From: Arthrobacter sp. AQ5-06
GTDB lineage: Bacteria; Actinomycetota; Actinomycetes; Actinomycetales; Micrococcaceae
Length of the DNA: 64,000 nt
Direction of reading: 5' to 3'
Assembly: GCF_003287955.1 (NCBI RefSeq)
Contig: NZ_QMKP01000011.1
Location: 62,001 to 126,000, forward strand
Below are positions 36,084 through 44,204 of the stretch, in pieces (the first letter of the stretch is position 1; every line of letters begins with the position of its first letter). Under the pieces are notes generated by a model that was not told the origin of the DNA, searched no databases, and saw only the letters and a program-made list of their open reading frames with translations. Made by a program: the position numbers and the translations under genes.

Positions 36084-36820
36084 CTTTCGGTGGTGGGGTT
36101 GTGCTTTCGGACGGCCGGGTCCTGAACGGATGACTCCTTCGCGACCTGGTCCTTGGCGGCGTGGCCGGGCTTGAGCTTGGGAAGCTGCTGCGTGCGGGGA
36201 TTCCGCTGCTTATCGCGCTTTTCCTTGAGCCTGTCCTTGAACTTGTCGCGCGGTGACTCATGGCTGCCGGCACCGGCGTGATCGTGGGTACGCAGTTCCT
36301 CCTGCGCTTCCAGCATGTCCTCGAGGAGTGTGCGCAGCTCGGCCCGTACGTAGTCGCGGGTGGCAACCTCGCGCAGCGCGATCCTCAGCGAAGCCAGCTC
36401 CCGGGTGAGGTACTCGGTGTCGGACAGGTTGCGTTCGGCGCGCTGCCTGTCCTGCTGGAGCGAGACCCGGTCGCGGTCATCCTGCCGGTTCTGGGCAAGC
36501 AGCAGCAGCGGGGCCGCGTACGAGGCCTGCAGCGAAAGCATCAGTGTCAGGAGGGTGTAGCCCAGGAGGCGCGAATCGAACTGCCACTCCGCCGGTGCCC
36601 ATGTGTTCCAGACCAGCCAGATGACGACGAAGACCGTCATGTAGACAAGGAACTGCGGCGTGCCCATAAACCGGGCGAAGCCTTCGGTGGCGTGGCCGAA
36701 CGCGTCCGGATCAGGCGAGAACTTGGGCAGGATGCGTTGGCGGCCGCTCAAGGGTGTGTCGAGTCCGCCTTTGGCCGCGGCCTTCTTATTGGGATTCTTG
36801 GGGGCGCCGGTGTCAGCCAA
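36080..36820 (-). CDS. DUF1003 membrane protein
   Basis: 246 residues. The DUF1003 core comprises FGHATEGFARFMGTPQFLVYMTVFVVIWLVWN (first membrane helix), then FDSRLLGYTLLTLMLSLQASYAAPLLLLAQNRQ (second helix with conserved AQNRQ), and a long charged C-terminal tail rich in Lys/Arg. The homologue Rv1231c lies in the same order in mycobacteria. Function unknown; the genetic link with the CBS/MgtE-N protein suggests a part in magnesium or membrane homeostasis (inference). It overlaps both neighbours by a few bases. Confidence 0.88.
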   Translation of the reverse strand: MADTGAPKNPNKKAAAKGGLDTPLSGRQRILPKFSPDPDAFGHATEGFARFMGTPQFLVYMTVFVVIWLVWNTWAPAEWQFDSRLLGYTLLTLMLSLQASYAAPLLLLAQNRQDDRDRVSLQQDRQRAERNLSDTEYLTRELASLRIALREVATRDYVRAELRTLLEDMLEAQEELRTHDHAGAGSHESPRDKFKDRLKEKRDKQRNPRTQQLPKLKPGHAAKDQVAKESSVQDPAVRKHNPTTER

Positions 36821-38096
36821 TGCGGCCTCCCAGTTTTCTTATCGGGGCTTCGCCGTCATAGGCGCGCCAGTCATCCGGTAACAGATGATCCAAAACGTCA
36901 TCAACAGTCACCGCCCCTACAAGCCGGCCGGCGTCGTTGACCACCGGAAGGGAGTTCAGGTTGTACGTCGCCAGGGTGCGGGCTACTTCGCTGATGTGGG
37001 CCTGGTCGGACAACGGCTCAAGGTTCTTGTCCACAAGATTGCCCAGGGGCTCGAAGGGCGGGAACCGCAGCAGCTGCTGGATGTGGACCACACCCAGGAA
37101 GCGTCCCGTGGGGGTTTCCAACGGAGGCCGGGTGATGAAGATGGACGAGGCGAGGGCGGGGGAGAGTTCCTCACGGCGGACGTGGGCCAGTGCCTCGGCG
37201 ACAGTTGCCTCCGGGGGCAGGATCACCGGAACAGGCGTCATCAGGCCACCGGCGGTATCCTCGTCGTATTCGAGAAGCCGCCTGACGTCCTCGGCGCCTT
37301 CGGGTTCCATGAGCTGGAGCAGTTGTTCCGCCTGGGCTGTCGGCAGTTCGCCGAGGAGGTCGGCGGCGTCGTCCGGATCCATCTCCTCCAGGACGTCGGC
37401 CGCGCGCTGGACGTCAAGGGCGGACAGGATTTCCACCTGATCGTCCTCGGGCAGCTCCTGGAGGACGTCAGCCAACCTTTCATCCTGGAGTTCGCTGGCC
37501 ACTTCGAACCTGCGCTTGTCGCTCATTTCCTGCAGCGCCTCGGCGAAGTCTGCGGGTTTGAGGTCCTCGTGGTTGGCCACGAACTGGGTGGCTGCCTGAG
37601 GTTCAGTGCGGGCACCTTGGAGGGCATCGGCCCAGTCGATGATCATGGTCTCGTTCCGGCGCAGCCGGCTGAGCGGGGACAGGGAGTGGCCACGGCGGAC
37701 AAACAGCTTGCTCACGAACCAGTCGCGGGACCGGTGCTGGTCCATGGCGATGTCCTCGATCGTGGCGTCGCCGCTGCCGTCCCGGAGAGTGACGCGGCGG
37801 TCGAACATTTCCGCGACCACCAGCGTCTCCGCGCCGCGCTGCTCAAAGCGCCGGAGGTTGACCAGGCCCGTGCAGATGATCTGTGTCTGGTCGATGGAGG
37901 TAATACGTGTCATCGGCACAAAGACCCGCTTTTTGCCGGGAACTTCGACGACGATACCCACCACGTGCGGGGCACCGCGGCTGCCACGCGAGAGCACCAC
38001 CACATCGCGCAACCTGCCCAGGCGGTCGCCCAACGGGTCGAAGACGTCAAGACCCAGCAGACGTGCCACGAAGACGCGCGAAAGATTTGTGCTCAC
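36813..38096 (-). CDS. Cytosolic MgtE-N/CBS domain protein without channel domain
   Basis: 427 residues. The N-terminal ~140 residues resemble a PRC-barrel-like region (FDPLGDRLGRLRDVVVL). The middle is an MgtE N-domain of helical repeats (ADFAEALQEMSDKRRFEVASEL, LADVLQELPEDDQVEILSAL, ADVLEEMDPDDAADLL). Two CBS motifs follow (MTPVPVILPPEATVAEALAHV and EVARTLATYNLNSLPVVN). The membrane pore of MgtE transporters is absent. It could be a magnesium-sensing soluble subunit (inference). It is the Rv1232c counterpart and overlaps the DUF1003 gene by 8 bases. Confidence 0.88.
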   Translation of the reverse strand: MSTNLSRVFVARLLGLDVFDPLGDRLGRLRDVVVLSRGSRGAPHVVGIVVEVPGKKRVFVPMTRITSIDQTQIICTGLVNLRRFEQRGAETLVVAEMFDRRVTLRDGSGDATIEDIAMDQHRSRDWFVSKLFVRRGHSLSPLSRLRRNETMIIDWADALQGARTEPQAATQFVANHEDLKPADFAEALQEMSDKRRFEVASELQDERLADVLQELPEDDQVEILSALDVQRAADVLEEMDPDDAADLLGELPTAQAEQLLQLMEPEGAEDVRRLLEYDEDTAGGLMTPVPVILPPEATVAEALAHVRREELSPALASSIFITRPPLETPTGRFLGVVHIQQLLRFPPFEPLGNLVDKNLEPLSDQAHISEVARTLATYNLNSLPVVNDAGRLVGAVTVDDVLDHLLPDDWRAYDGEAPIRKLGGRIG

Positions 38097-38173
38097 GTCT
38101 ACAGGCTACCGAGTCTGCTCTCTTTTAGCTGAATTTACAGGCGGCATACATGCTGATGGGCAAGAATGGGTGT

Positions 38174-39163
38174 ATGTCAAACATTTTTGGTGCTCCCAAG
38201 GCCGGTGGCCCCAGTGGGCCCGACGACGCCCGCACGGTGCCCACCGGTGACACCGTAGGCTCCTACACCTCATACTTGGATGCCCAGAAGGCGGTGGACT
38301 ACCTCGCCGACCAGCAGTTCCCGGTCCAGATGGTTTCCATCGTGGGCAACGAACTTAAAATGGTTGAGCGGGTGACCGGCCGCCTCAGCTACCCTCGGGT
38401 GGCTCTCTCCGGGGCGCTCAGCGGTATGTGGTTCGGCCTCTTCGTTGGCGTCATGCTTTCCTTCTTCGCACCATCGCCCGGCTATTTCTCCATCCTGGCA
38501 TCTGTGCTGATGGGGGCTGCCTTCTTTATGCTGTTCGGCATCGTCACGTATGCCATGCAGCGCGGAAAGCGGGATTTTACCTCCACCAGCCAGGTGGTGG
38601 CCACCAACTACGACGTTGTGGTGTCGGTGGAAGCCGCCCACGATGCGCGCCGGCTGCTCCAGCAACTGCCCATGACCCGCTCGGACGCAGCTGCCGCCCC
38701 TTACAATCCGCAGGGCTACCAGAACCAGCCGTCCGGCCAGACGGGCCAGCAGGGTCAGCTACCCGGCCAGACGGGTCAGCAGCCCGGCCAGTCGGGCCAG
38801 CCGGGCAATCAGCCCGGTCCGGCACCCGCACGCCCTGCCAGCTGGAATGACCCCTACGGACAGCAGGGTGCCAGCACCCCGGGTCAGGGGGCAGCCCAAG
38901 GCGTCGGCCAGGTCCACGCCGCCGGGCCGGACCAGGGCACGCAGCCGGAGGCGGCGGCCCAGCCGGCGAAGGCTCCCGTTGCCGCCGTCCGCTACCCGGA
39001 CCTCCCTGACGGCCGGCCCCAGTACGGCGTCCGCGTCACAGACCAGGCCACCACAGGCCAGTCCAGCACAGAACAGGCCAGCACAGAACAGCCCGCCGCA
39101 GATCGTTCCCGGACGCAGTCCCAGCCTGACTCCGCCAAGGACTCCGGCGAATCCACACCTTAG
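38174..39163 (+). CDS. General-stress-protein-like membrane protein with Gln/Gly/Pro-rich tail
   Basis: 329 residues from ATG 38174 (MSNIFGAPKAGG), the likelier of two in-frame starts. The first domain (VGSYTSYLDAQKAVDYLADQQFPVQMVSIVG) is like the small general stress protein 17M domain. Two membrane helices (about 72-122) follow, then a second half-domain (VVATNYDVVVSVEAAHDARRLL). From about residue 180 the tail is low complexity, with repeats of the type GQTGQQ, GQSGQPG and STEQ. It is the Rv1234 counterpart by order. The role of the tail is unknown. It is divergent from the CBS-protein gene. Confidence 0.8.
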   Translation: MSNIFGAPKAGGPSGPDDARTVPTGDTVGSYTSYLDAQKAVDYLADQQFPVQMVSIVGNELKMVERVTGRLSYPRVALSGALSGMWFGLFVGVMLSFFAPSPGYFSILASVLMGAAFFMLFGIVTYAMQRGKRDFTSTSQVVATNYDVVVSVEAAHDARRLLQQLPMTRSDAAAAPYNPQGYQNQPSGQTGQQGQLPGQTGQQPGQSGQPGNQPGPAPARPASWNDPYGQQGASTPGQGAAQGVGQVHAAGPDQGTQPEAAAQPAKAPVAAVRYPDLPDGRPQYGVRVTDQATTGQSSTEQASTEQPAADRSRTQSQPDSAKDSGESTP

Positions 39164-39222
39164 GCAGCGCTGCCTGAGGCCTGGTTTACCCACGGCCCAA
39201 GGGGCCAGGTCCGCAATAGACA

Positions 39223-39268
39223 AACAACTCCGCCCGGTACAGCAGTTGCTGTACCGGGCGGAGTTGTT
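39223..39268 (-). terminator. Long hairpin terminator left from a lost sugar-transport operon
   Basis: A perfect 22-base inverted repeat (39223-39244 with 39247-39268) with only two bases between the arms. It lies 17 bases past the stop of the permease fragment, in that gene's direction. Confidence 0.85.
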
Positions 39269-39284
39269 CGCGCTTCGAAGGTGT

Positions 39285-39455
39285 CTACTTGACGCTGCCG
39301 GCTGTCAGGCCGCCAACGAGGTACTTCTGGAACATGAAGTACAGCACCACCACGGGGACGGCACAGACCAGCGAAGCCGCCATCATCTGCGAACACACGG
39401 GGATTGCTCCACCCTCAACAGCGGACGCGAAGACCTGCAGCGCAACTGCGGCAGT
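39285..39455 (-). pseudogene. C-terminal fragment of a sugar ABC transporter permease (MalG/UgpE type)
   Basis: The minus strand encodes 56 residues ending in LYFMFQKYLVGGLTAGSVK and a TAG stop, the canonical C-terminus of MalG-class permeases. Before it, AVALQVFASAVEGGAIPV and MMAASLVCAVPVVV are the last periplasmic loop and membrane helix. A stop codon lies right before the first matching residue, and the remaining ~220 residues are missing. It ends in an intact terminator, and a LacI-type operator lies 46 bases upstream, so an internal deletion removed most of an operon. Confidence 0.85.
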
Positions 39456-39500
39456 CTACGATTTTCTTTCTCCGCGGCTAGCGTATTCATCAACGCCAAT

Positions 39501-39523
39501 TTTGGGCAAGCGGTTGCCAAAAA
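39501..39523 (-). promoter_or_regulatory. LacI-family operator candidate
   Basis: GCAAGCGGTTGC with a central CG (39506-39517) within TTTGGGCAAGCGGTTGCCAAA has LacI/GalR operator symmetry (one inner mismatch). On the minus strand a TTGCCC box and TACGCT, 18 bases apart, could be the promoter of the deleted sugar operon. Confidence 0.6.
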
Positions 39524-39553
39524 CTGTTATGGGAGCTTCGCCAAGGGTATGGA

Positions 39554-39587
39554 CGTCCAGCGCATCCCGGCGGAGATGCGCTGGACG
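39554..39587 (-). terminator. Hairpin after pepP
   Basis: A 12-base stem (39554-39565 with 39576-39587) and a 10-base loop lies 10 bases past the pepP stop. No T-run is seen, so it is a terminator-like structure at moderate confidence. Confidence 0.6.
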
Positions 39588-39596
39588 CAACGTCCT

Positions 39597-41195
39597 CTAG
39601 CGGATAGCGCCGCTTGCCAAACCGCCGTCCAGTTCCTGGTAGATTCCTGCCATCCAGGACTGGATGTCGTCGGCCTTGCGGGGCAGTGCGGCGCTGAGGT
39701 TCACCGGACCGTCGGCGGTCATCAGGATGTCGTCTTCAATCCGCACTCCGATGCCGCGGTACTCAGCCGGGATGGCCAGGTCCTCGTTCTTGAAATACAG
39801 GCCGGGTTCAATGGTGAAGACCATGCCCGCCGTGAGAATACCGTCAAGGTACAGTTCGCGTTTTGCCTGGGCGCAGTCATGGACATCCAGACCCAGGTGG
39901 TGACTGGTGCCGTGCGGCATCCAGCGGCGGTGCTGCTGGCCTTCCGGGCTGACGGCTTCCTCGACACTCACAGGGAGCAGCCCCCACTCGGCGAGACGTT
40001 CCGCCAACACCGTGGTGGCGGCCGTGTGGATGTCACGGAACCTGACACCTGGCTGGGCTGCGGCGAATCCGGCGTCGGCAGCATCCAGGACTGCCTCGTA
40101 GACCTTGCGCTGGACTGCGGTGAACGTGCCGTTGACGGGCAGTGTCCGGGTGACGTCTGCGGTGTAGAGCGAGTCCGCTTCAACGCCGGCGTCCAGCAGC
40201 AGCAGTTCGCCGGCGTTGATCCTGCCGGTGTTCCGCGTCCAGTGCAGGACTGTGGCGTTGTTGCCGGCGGCCGCGATGGTGTCGTAGCCCAGTTCGTTGC
40301 CTACCTCGCGGGCACGGGCAAAGAACGCGCCTTCGACGACGCGCTCGCCGCGGGCATGGGTCAGGGCGCGGGGCAGGGCCTTGACGACCTCCACGAAGCC
40401 CTCGACAGTCGCTGCTACCGCAGTCATCATTTGTTCGATTTCCCACTCATCCTTCAGGAGGCGGAGTTCGGACAGCGCTTCGGAAAGCTTTTCATCCAGT
40501 GCATCCAGGACAGCGAGGTCCAGGTTGTCCGGGTCCTTGGCGGTGTTGTACCGGGCAGTATCCACCAGGGCGTCGATGTTCTCGTCCACCTTGCGGACCA
40601 GCCGGATGGAGATGCCGCCGATCTCGGGGGCGCCCACGTTCTTGGTGATCGCGGATTCAAGTCCATCGATATGGGCCGTGGGCAGGCCCAGGCGCGCTTC
40701 GAACTCGGAAAGTGTGGGCCGTGCACCGATCCAGAACTCGCCGGAACGGGAGTCAGCGTAGAACTGTTCTGTATCCCGGCCGGCCAGCGGACGGAAGTAC
40801 AGCGTGGCACAGTGGTGACTGCCGCCGTCGCCCTTTCCTTCACCGGCGGGTTCCAGAATGAGCACTGCGTCCGGCTCGTGGTCCAGGCCCAGGCCGGTGA
40901 GATGCGCAAACCCCGAATGCGGACGGAACCTGTAGTCGCAGTCGTTGGAGCGGACCTTCAGCGGACCGGCGGGGATGACCAGGCGTTCGCCTTTGAACTT
41001 CTCCGAGATGGCCTTGCGCCGGGCCGCGGCGTAGTTGGCCACGGCGTCGAGCGCTGGCAGTTGCTGCTCGGAAGGCGCCCAGTTGCTGGCCATAAAGGCC
41101 TTGAAGGCAGCGGAAGTGGGCCGCTGCGAGCGGTTGTTGACGCGCTCGTCGAGGGGCTGGGAGGCAGAGTCAGGGGTGTTTTCGGCATCGTTCAC
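39597..41195 (-). CDS. pepP: Xaa-Pro aminopeptidase (M24B)
   Basis: 532 residues with an N-terminal creatinase-like domain (YRFRPHSGFAHLTGLG) and a C-terminal pita-bread domain. Metal ligands: LLLLDAGVEADSLYTADVTRT (two Asp), HGTSHHLGLDVHD (His), EPGLYF (Glu) and VRIEDDIL (Glu). It removes N-terminal residues from X-Pro peptides in the cytosol, using two Mn ions in known members. It begins MNDAENTPDSASQ with a disordered ~45-residue leader. It is probably monocistronic. Confidence 0.94.
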   Translation of the reverse strand: MNDAENTPDSASQPLDERVNNRSQRPTSAAFKAFMASNWAPSEQQLPALDAVANYAAARRKAISEKFKGERLVIPAGPLKVRSNDCDYRFRPHSGFAHLTGLGLDHEPDAVLILEPAGEGKGDGGSHHCATLYFRPLAGRDTEQFYADSRSGEFWIGARPTLSEFEARLGLPTAHIDGLESAITKNVGAPEIGGISIRLVRKVDENIDALVDTARYNTAKDPDNLDLAVLDALDEKLSEALSELRLLKDEWEIEQMMTAVAATVEGFVEVVKALPRALTHARGERVVEGAFFARAREVGNELGYDTIAAAGNNATVLHWTRNTGRINAGELLLLDAGVEADSLYTADVTRTLPVNGTFTAVQRKVYEAVLDAADAGFAAAQPGVRFRDIHTAATTVLAERLAEWGLLPVSVEEAVSPEGQQHRRWMPHGTSHHLGLDVHDCAQAKRELYLDGILTAGMVFTIEPGLYFKNEDLAIPAEYRGIGVRIEDDILMTADGPVNLSAALPRKADDIQSWMAGIYQELDGGLASGAIR

Positions 41196-41371
41196 GGCAC
41201 CATCGTCTCACCAGCAACCGGACTTGTGGCAAAAAGGAACCAATTGCCGGGAGAACGGCCGGGCGTTTTTCGAATCAACTGCCTTCCCGCATCACCAGCT
41301 TGGCGCTACGATTGCCTCCCACGGGGAATGATCGACCAAATAGGCTTTCGTGGACAACCGGGAAGAGTGCC

Positions 41372-41797
41372 ATGGAAACCGAGGACAACAAGGCTCTGAT
41401 CAGGCGGTTCTACGAAGAAATCGACGCCGGAAATATTGAAGCGATGGATGAGTTGGTCGCCGAAGACTATCTTGACCATAATCCGCCGTTCCCGGGGATG
41501 CCGGGCGGACGCGAGGGCCTGAAGGCGGCCTTCCGCATCTTTTGGAAGGCTACTCCGGGCCGGCACGAAATCGAGGACCAAGTCGCCGAAGGGGGCATGG
41601 TGGCTACCCGGCTGACGGCATCCGGAACCCACGACGGCGAACTTCCCGGCCCGCTCCCTGCCACAGGTGCGACGTTGCACCAAACCGCGGTGGCCGTCCA
41701 CCGAATCGAACACGGGCGCATCGTTGAGCATTGGTCAAACAGGGACGACCTGGGGTTGATGCAGCAACTCGGAGTGATCCACCTTCCCGGGGACTGA
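41372..41797 (+). CDS. SnoaL-like (ester cyclase family) small protein
   Basis: 141 residues from ATG 41372 behind GGAAGAG; earlier codons of the frame back to 41300 are leader. NKALIRRFYEEIDAGNIEAMDELVAEDYLDHNPPFPGMPGGREGLK is the usual opening of SnoaL-like NTF2-fold proteins, and VAVHRIEHGRIVEHWSNRDDLGLMQQLG the close. Members range from polyketide cyclases to proteins of unknown role; conserved His and Asp residues line the pocket. No biosynthetic genes are nearby, so a specific reaction cannot be assigned. Confidence 0.83.
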   Translation: METEDNKALIRRFYEEIDAGNIEAMDELVAEDYLDHNPPFPGMPGGREGLKAAFRIFWKATPGRHEIEDQVAEGGMVATRLTASGTHDGELPGPLPATGATLHQTAVAVHRIEHGRIVEHWSNRDDLGLMQQLGVIHLPGD

Positions 41798-41825
41798 CTG
41801 CGGCAGCTTGAACTAGGCTGGGCAA

Positions 41826-42674
41826 GTGAGGATTGACCTGCATGCCCACTCGAATGTTTCGGACGGCACCGAAAGCCCCGCCGACGTGATGGCTTCGGCT
41901 GCCCGGGCGGGCCTGGACGTGGTGGCACTGACCGACCATGACTCCACAGACGGCTGGGCTGAAGCGTCCCTCGCGGCGCTGGAAAACGGGGTGGCACTGG
42001 TTCCCGGCATGGAGGTTTCCTGCCGGACCGGGCAGGGCATCAGTGTGCACCTGTTGAGTTACCTGCACGATCCTGCCCACCCTGGGCTGCTTGAAGAGAT
42101 CACCAAGGCCAAGGACGCGCGCCTCACCCGGGCGGAACGCATGGTGACCTTGCTCGCCGAAGACTACCCGCTGACGTGGGACGACGTTATCCACCATGTG
42201 GCGCCTGGGGCGACCCTGGGGCGCCCGCATATTGCTGACGCCTTGGTGGCGGCGGGCGTGGTTTCGGACCGCTCGGAGGCGTTCGCGTCCATCCTGACGT
42301 CCCATTCGCGCTACTTTGTCCAGCACTATGCACCCGACCCAGCCACCGCCGTCGAACTGGTCCGTGCCGCAGGTGGCGTTCCCGTGTTCGCCCACCCCGT
42401 GGCGTCCGGCCGGGGCCGGATCGTGGGGGAGCGCACCTACCGCGACATGATCGATGCCGGCCTGGCGGGCCTGGAGATCGACCACCGCGACAACCCGGAG
42501 GAGGGGCGGGCTTTCCTCCACCGCATGGCGCAACTCCACGGCCTGCTTGTCACGGGTTCGTCGGACTACCACGGCACGGGCAAACCCAATCTGCTGGGGG
42601 AAAACCTCACAGCTCCCAAGGTGCTGGCACGGATTGAGGATCTGGCAACCGGTTCGGTAGTGGTACGCGGGTGA
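41826..42674 (+). CDS. PHP-domain phosphoesterase (YciV/RNase AM type)
   Basis: 282 residues starting GTG (VRIDLHAHSNVSDGTESP). PHP metal motifs: DLHAHSNVSDG (motif I, His-x-His and Asp), LTDHDSTDGW (motif II), VFAHPVASGRG (motif III) and GSSDYHGTGKP (motif IV, with Asp-x-His). The insertion between motifs II and III is of the size seen in YciV, which removes 5'-nucleotides from short RNAs or the 3'-phosphate of bisphosphate nucleotides. It starts 28 bases after the SnoaL gene and may share its transcript. Confidence 0.88.
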   Translation: MRIDLHAHSNVSDGTESPADVMASAARAGLDVVALTDHDSTDGWAEASLAALENGVALVPGMEVSCRTGQGISVHLLSYLHDPAHPGLLEEITKAKDARLTRAERMVTLLAEDYPLTWDDVIHHVAPGATLGRPHIADALVAAGVVSDRSEAFASILTSHSRYFVQHYAPDPATAVELVRAAGGVPVFAHPVASGRGRIVGERTYRDMIDAGLAGLEIDHRDNPEEGRAFLHRMAQLHGLLVTGSSDYHGTGKPNLLGENLTAPKVLARIEDLATGSVVVRG

Positions 42675-42704
42675 GGCGTGGCCTGCCGCGCCAGCGCCAA
42701 CCGA

Positions 42705-42732
42705 TTGACTTGGCTTAAGTCAGGAGTATCCT
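42705..42732 (+). promoter_or_regulatory. Promoter of the small secreted protein, with an inverted repeat
   Basis: TTGACT (42705-42710), a 16-base spacer, and TATCCT (42727-42732). GACTT (42707-42711) and AAGTC (42717-42721) form an inverted repeat between the boxes that a regulator could use. The distance to the ATG at 42804 leaves a leader of about 65 bases. Confidence 0.6.
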
Positions 42733-42803
42733 GTGTCTTGCCGGGGGGTGCGGATCTCTGCACCGCGTATTGTGTTTGGTCTCTCGTCAATAGAGGAGAC
42801 ATC

Positions 42804-43184
42804 ATGATCAGGAAAGTCATTGCCACCGGCGCTGCATTGTTCGCGCTAATGTTTGTCGCTCCAGCTGCACAGGCCCTTCACTGCGAAAACGTGAGTCGGC
42901 CAGTAGACACCTCACATGCCAAAGCACTGGAGTTTCCCTTCGGTACGGTCTATGTCCAGGGCAACTGGGTTGTGCTTCCGTTCGAGCCGGATGTGTGGAT
43001 TTTCGTCCCGCCCGGAACATTGACGCTCATAGGCGTGACGGATCAAGTAACGCCAGCCGGTCAAACGGGCAACTACATGAACGGCGACGCAATTGCGCTG
43101 CTGGCCAACATGTGTGCAGGTCATGGGCTGGCCTTGGACAACCGCCAGGCTAACCACGGCATCCAGGTGGAGTGCGGCCCATAG
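42804..43184 (+). CDS. Small secreted protein of unknown function
   Basis: 126 residues from ATG 42804, behind GAGGAG. A clear Sec signal peptide (MIRKVIATGAALFALMFVAPAAQA, cleavage near AQA) precedes a mature domain of about 100 residues with three cysteines, including HCENVSRP near its start and IQVECGP at its end, which may form disulfides. No family is recognised. The mature part has FGTVYVQGNWVVLPFEP and VPPGTLTLIGVTDQ, suggesting a beta-rich fold. It has its own promoter and a terminator after it, so it is a single-gene unit. Confidence 0.8.
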   Translation: MIRKVIATGAALFALMFVAPAAQALHCENVSRPVDTSHAKALEFPFGTVYVQGNWVVLPFEPDVWIFVPPGTLTLIGVTDQVTPAGQTGNYMNGDAIALLANMCAGHGLALDNRQANHGIQVECGP

Positions 43185-43244
43185 TCCGGCGTGCATCCCG
43201 ATGATCCGCCGGCCCCAGCGGCCGCGGCGTCGTCTGTGAACTGC

Positions 43245-43279
43245 TGTGCGGTGCCGCGCCACAGTCCCGGCACCGCACA
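43245..43279. terminator. Hairpin between the secreted-protein gene and the DNA methyltransferase gene
   Basis: An 11-base perfect stem, 43245-43255 with 43269-43279, and a 13-base loop in a convergent gap. Confidence 0.7.
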
Positions 43280-43314
43280 CTACAGCGCCACCGCAGACGG
43301 GTCAGCGCGCCGGG

Positions 43315-44196
43315 TTAGTACTGCTGGGTGGGGCAGAACTCTATAAAGTCGGCCTTGCCTTCCAGCCGCTTGGCCATCACGTCGATGGCGGGCTGGTTTT
43401 GGTCCACACACACGAACTTCCGGTCCAGCTTGGCCGCTACGGCGCCCAGGGTTCCGGAACCGGCGAAGAAGTCCAGGCACCAGTCACCGGGTCGGCTTGA
43501 CGCCGACACAACACGGCGGATGAGGCCCTCGGGCTTCTGCGTGGGGTAGCCGGTCTTTTCCCTGCCCGTCGGGGAGACGATGGTGTGCCACCAGACGTCG
43601 GTGGGCAGCTTGCCGAGCTCCCGCTTCGCCGGTGTTACCAGGCCAGGCGCCATATACGGCTCGCGGTCCACCTCGGCGTTGTCGAAGTGGTATTTCGATG
43701 GGTTTTTGACGTACACGAGGATGTTGTCGTGCTTCGTAGGCCAGCGGTACTTGGCGCGGGCACCGTAGTCGTAGGCCCAGATGATCTCGTTGAGGAAGCA
43801 CTCGCGGCCGAAGATCGCGTCAAGCATCACCTTGGCGTAATGGACTTCCCGGTAATCCAGGTGGAGGTAGAGCGTGCCGTCGTCCGCCAGCAGGCGCCAG
43901 GCTTCCACCAGCCGGGGTTCCAGGAATGACCAGTAGTCACTGAAGGCGTCATCGTACCGGTGCAGGGCGCCCTTGATGGTGTCGTAGGAACGCCCCTTGA
44001 AGCCCACGCGGTCGCCGCCACCGTCGGTGTTCAGCACCATCCGCGTTACCTGGCGCTTCTGGACCCTCCCGGTGTTGAACGGCGGGTCAACGTATATCAA
44101 GGTGAAGGCGCCGTCCGGCAGCGAGGGGAGGAACTCCGCGTTGTCCGCGTGAACCACCAGGTTGCTGCCGTCCGGCGCCCAGACGGTGTCAGTCAT
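43315..44196 (-). CDS. Orphan site-specific DNA methyltransferase (N4/N6, beta class)
   Basis: 293 residues. The catalytic motif IV, YVDPPFNTG, comes first (about residues 35-43), and the SAM motif I, FFAGSGTLG, near the C-terminus, an order typical of beta-class DNA aminomethyltransferases. The segment between carries LHLDYREVHYAKVMLDAIFG (motif VIII-like surroundings) and YPTQKPEGL before motif I. It methylates adenine N6 or cytosine N4 in a short target, which the sequence does not reveal. No endonuclease gene is adjacent, so it seems solitary and may mark DNA for regulation or serve as an anti-restriction guard. It follows the helicase gene by 8 bases. Confidence 0.9.
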   Translation of the reverse strand: MTDTVWAPDGSNLVVHADNAEFLPSLPDGAFTLIYVDPPFNTGRVQKRQVTRMVLNTDGGGDRVGFKGRSYDTIKGALHRYDDAFSDYWSFLEPRLVEAWRLLADDGTLYLHLDYREVHYAKVMLDAIFGRECFLNEIIWAYDYGARAKYRWPTKHDNILVYVKNPSKYHFDNAEVDREPYMAPGLVTPAKRELGKLPTDVWWHTIVSPTGREKTGYPTQKPEGLIRRVVSASSRPGDWCLDFFAGSGTLGAVAAKLDRKFVCVDQNQPAIDVMAKRLEGKADFIEFCPTQQY

Positions 44197-44204
44197 CGAG
44201 GCTG

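Noticed and set aside
36885-38132. 415-codon plus-strand open frame
   Set aside because: Mirror of the MgtE-N/CBS gene; no domain features.
38847-41399. 850-codon plus-strand open frame
   Set aside because: It lies over the stress-protein tail and antisense to pepP; GC-rich codon bias keeps the opposite frame open. No family motif is seen.
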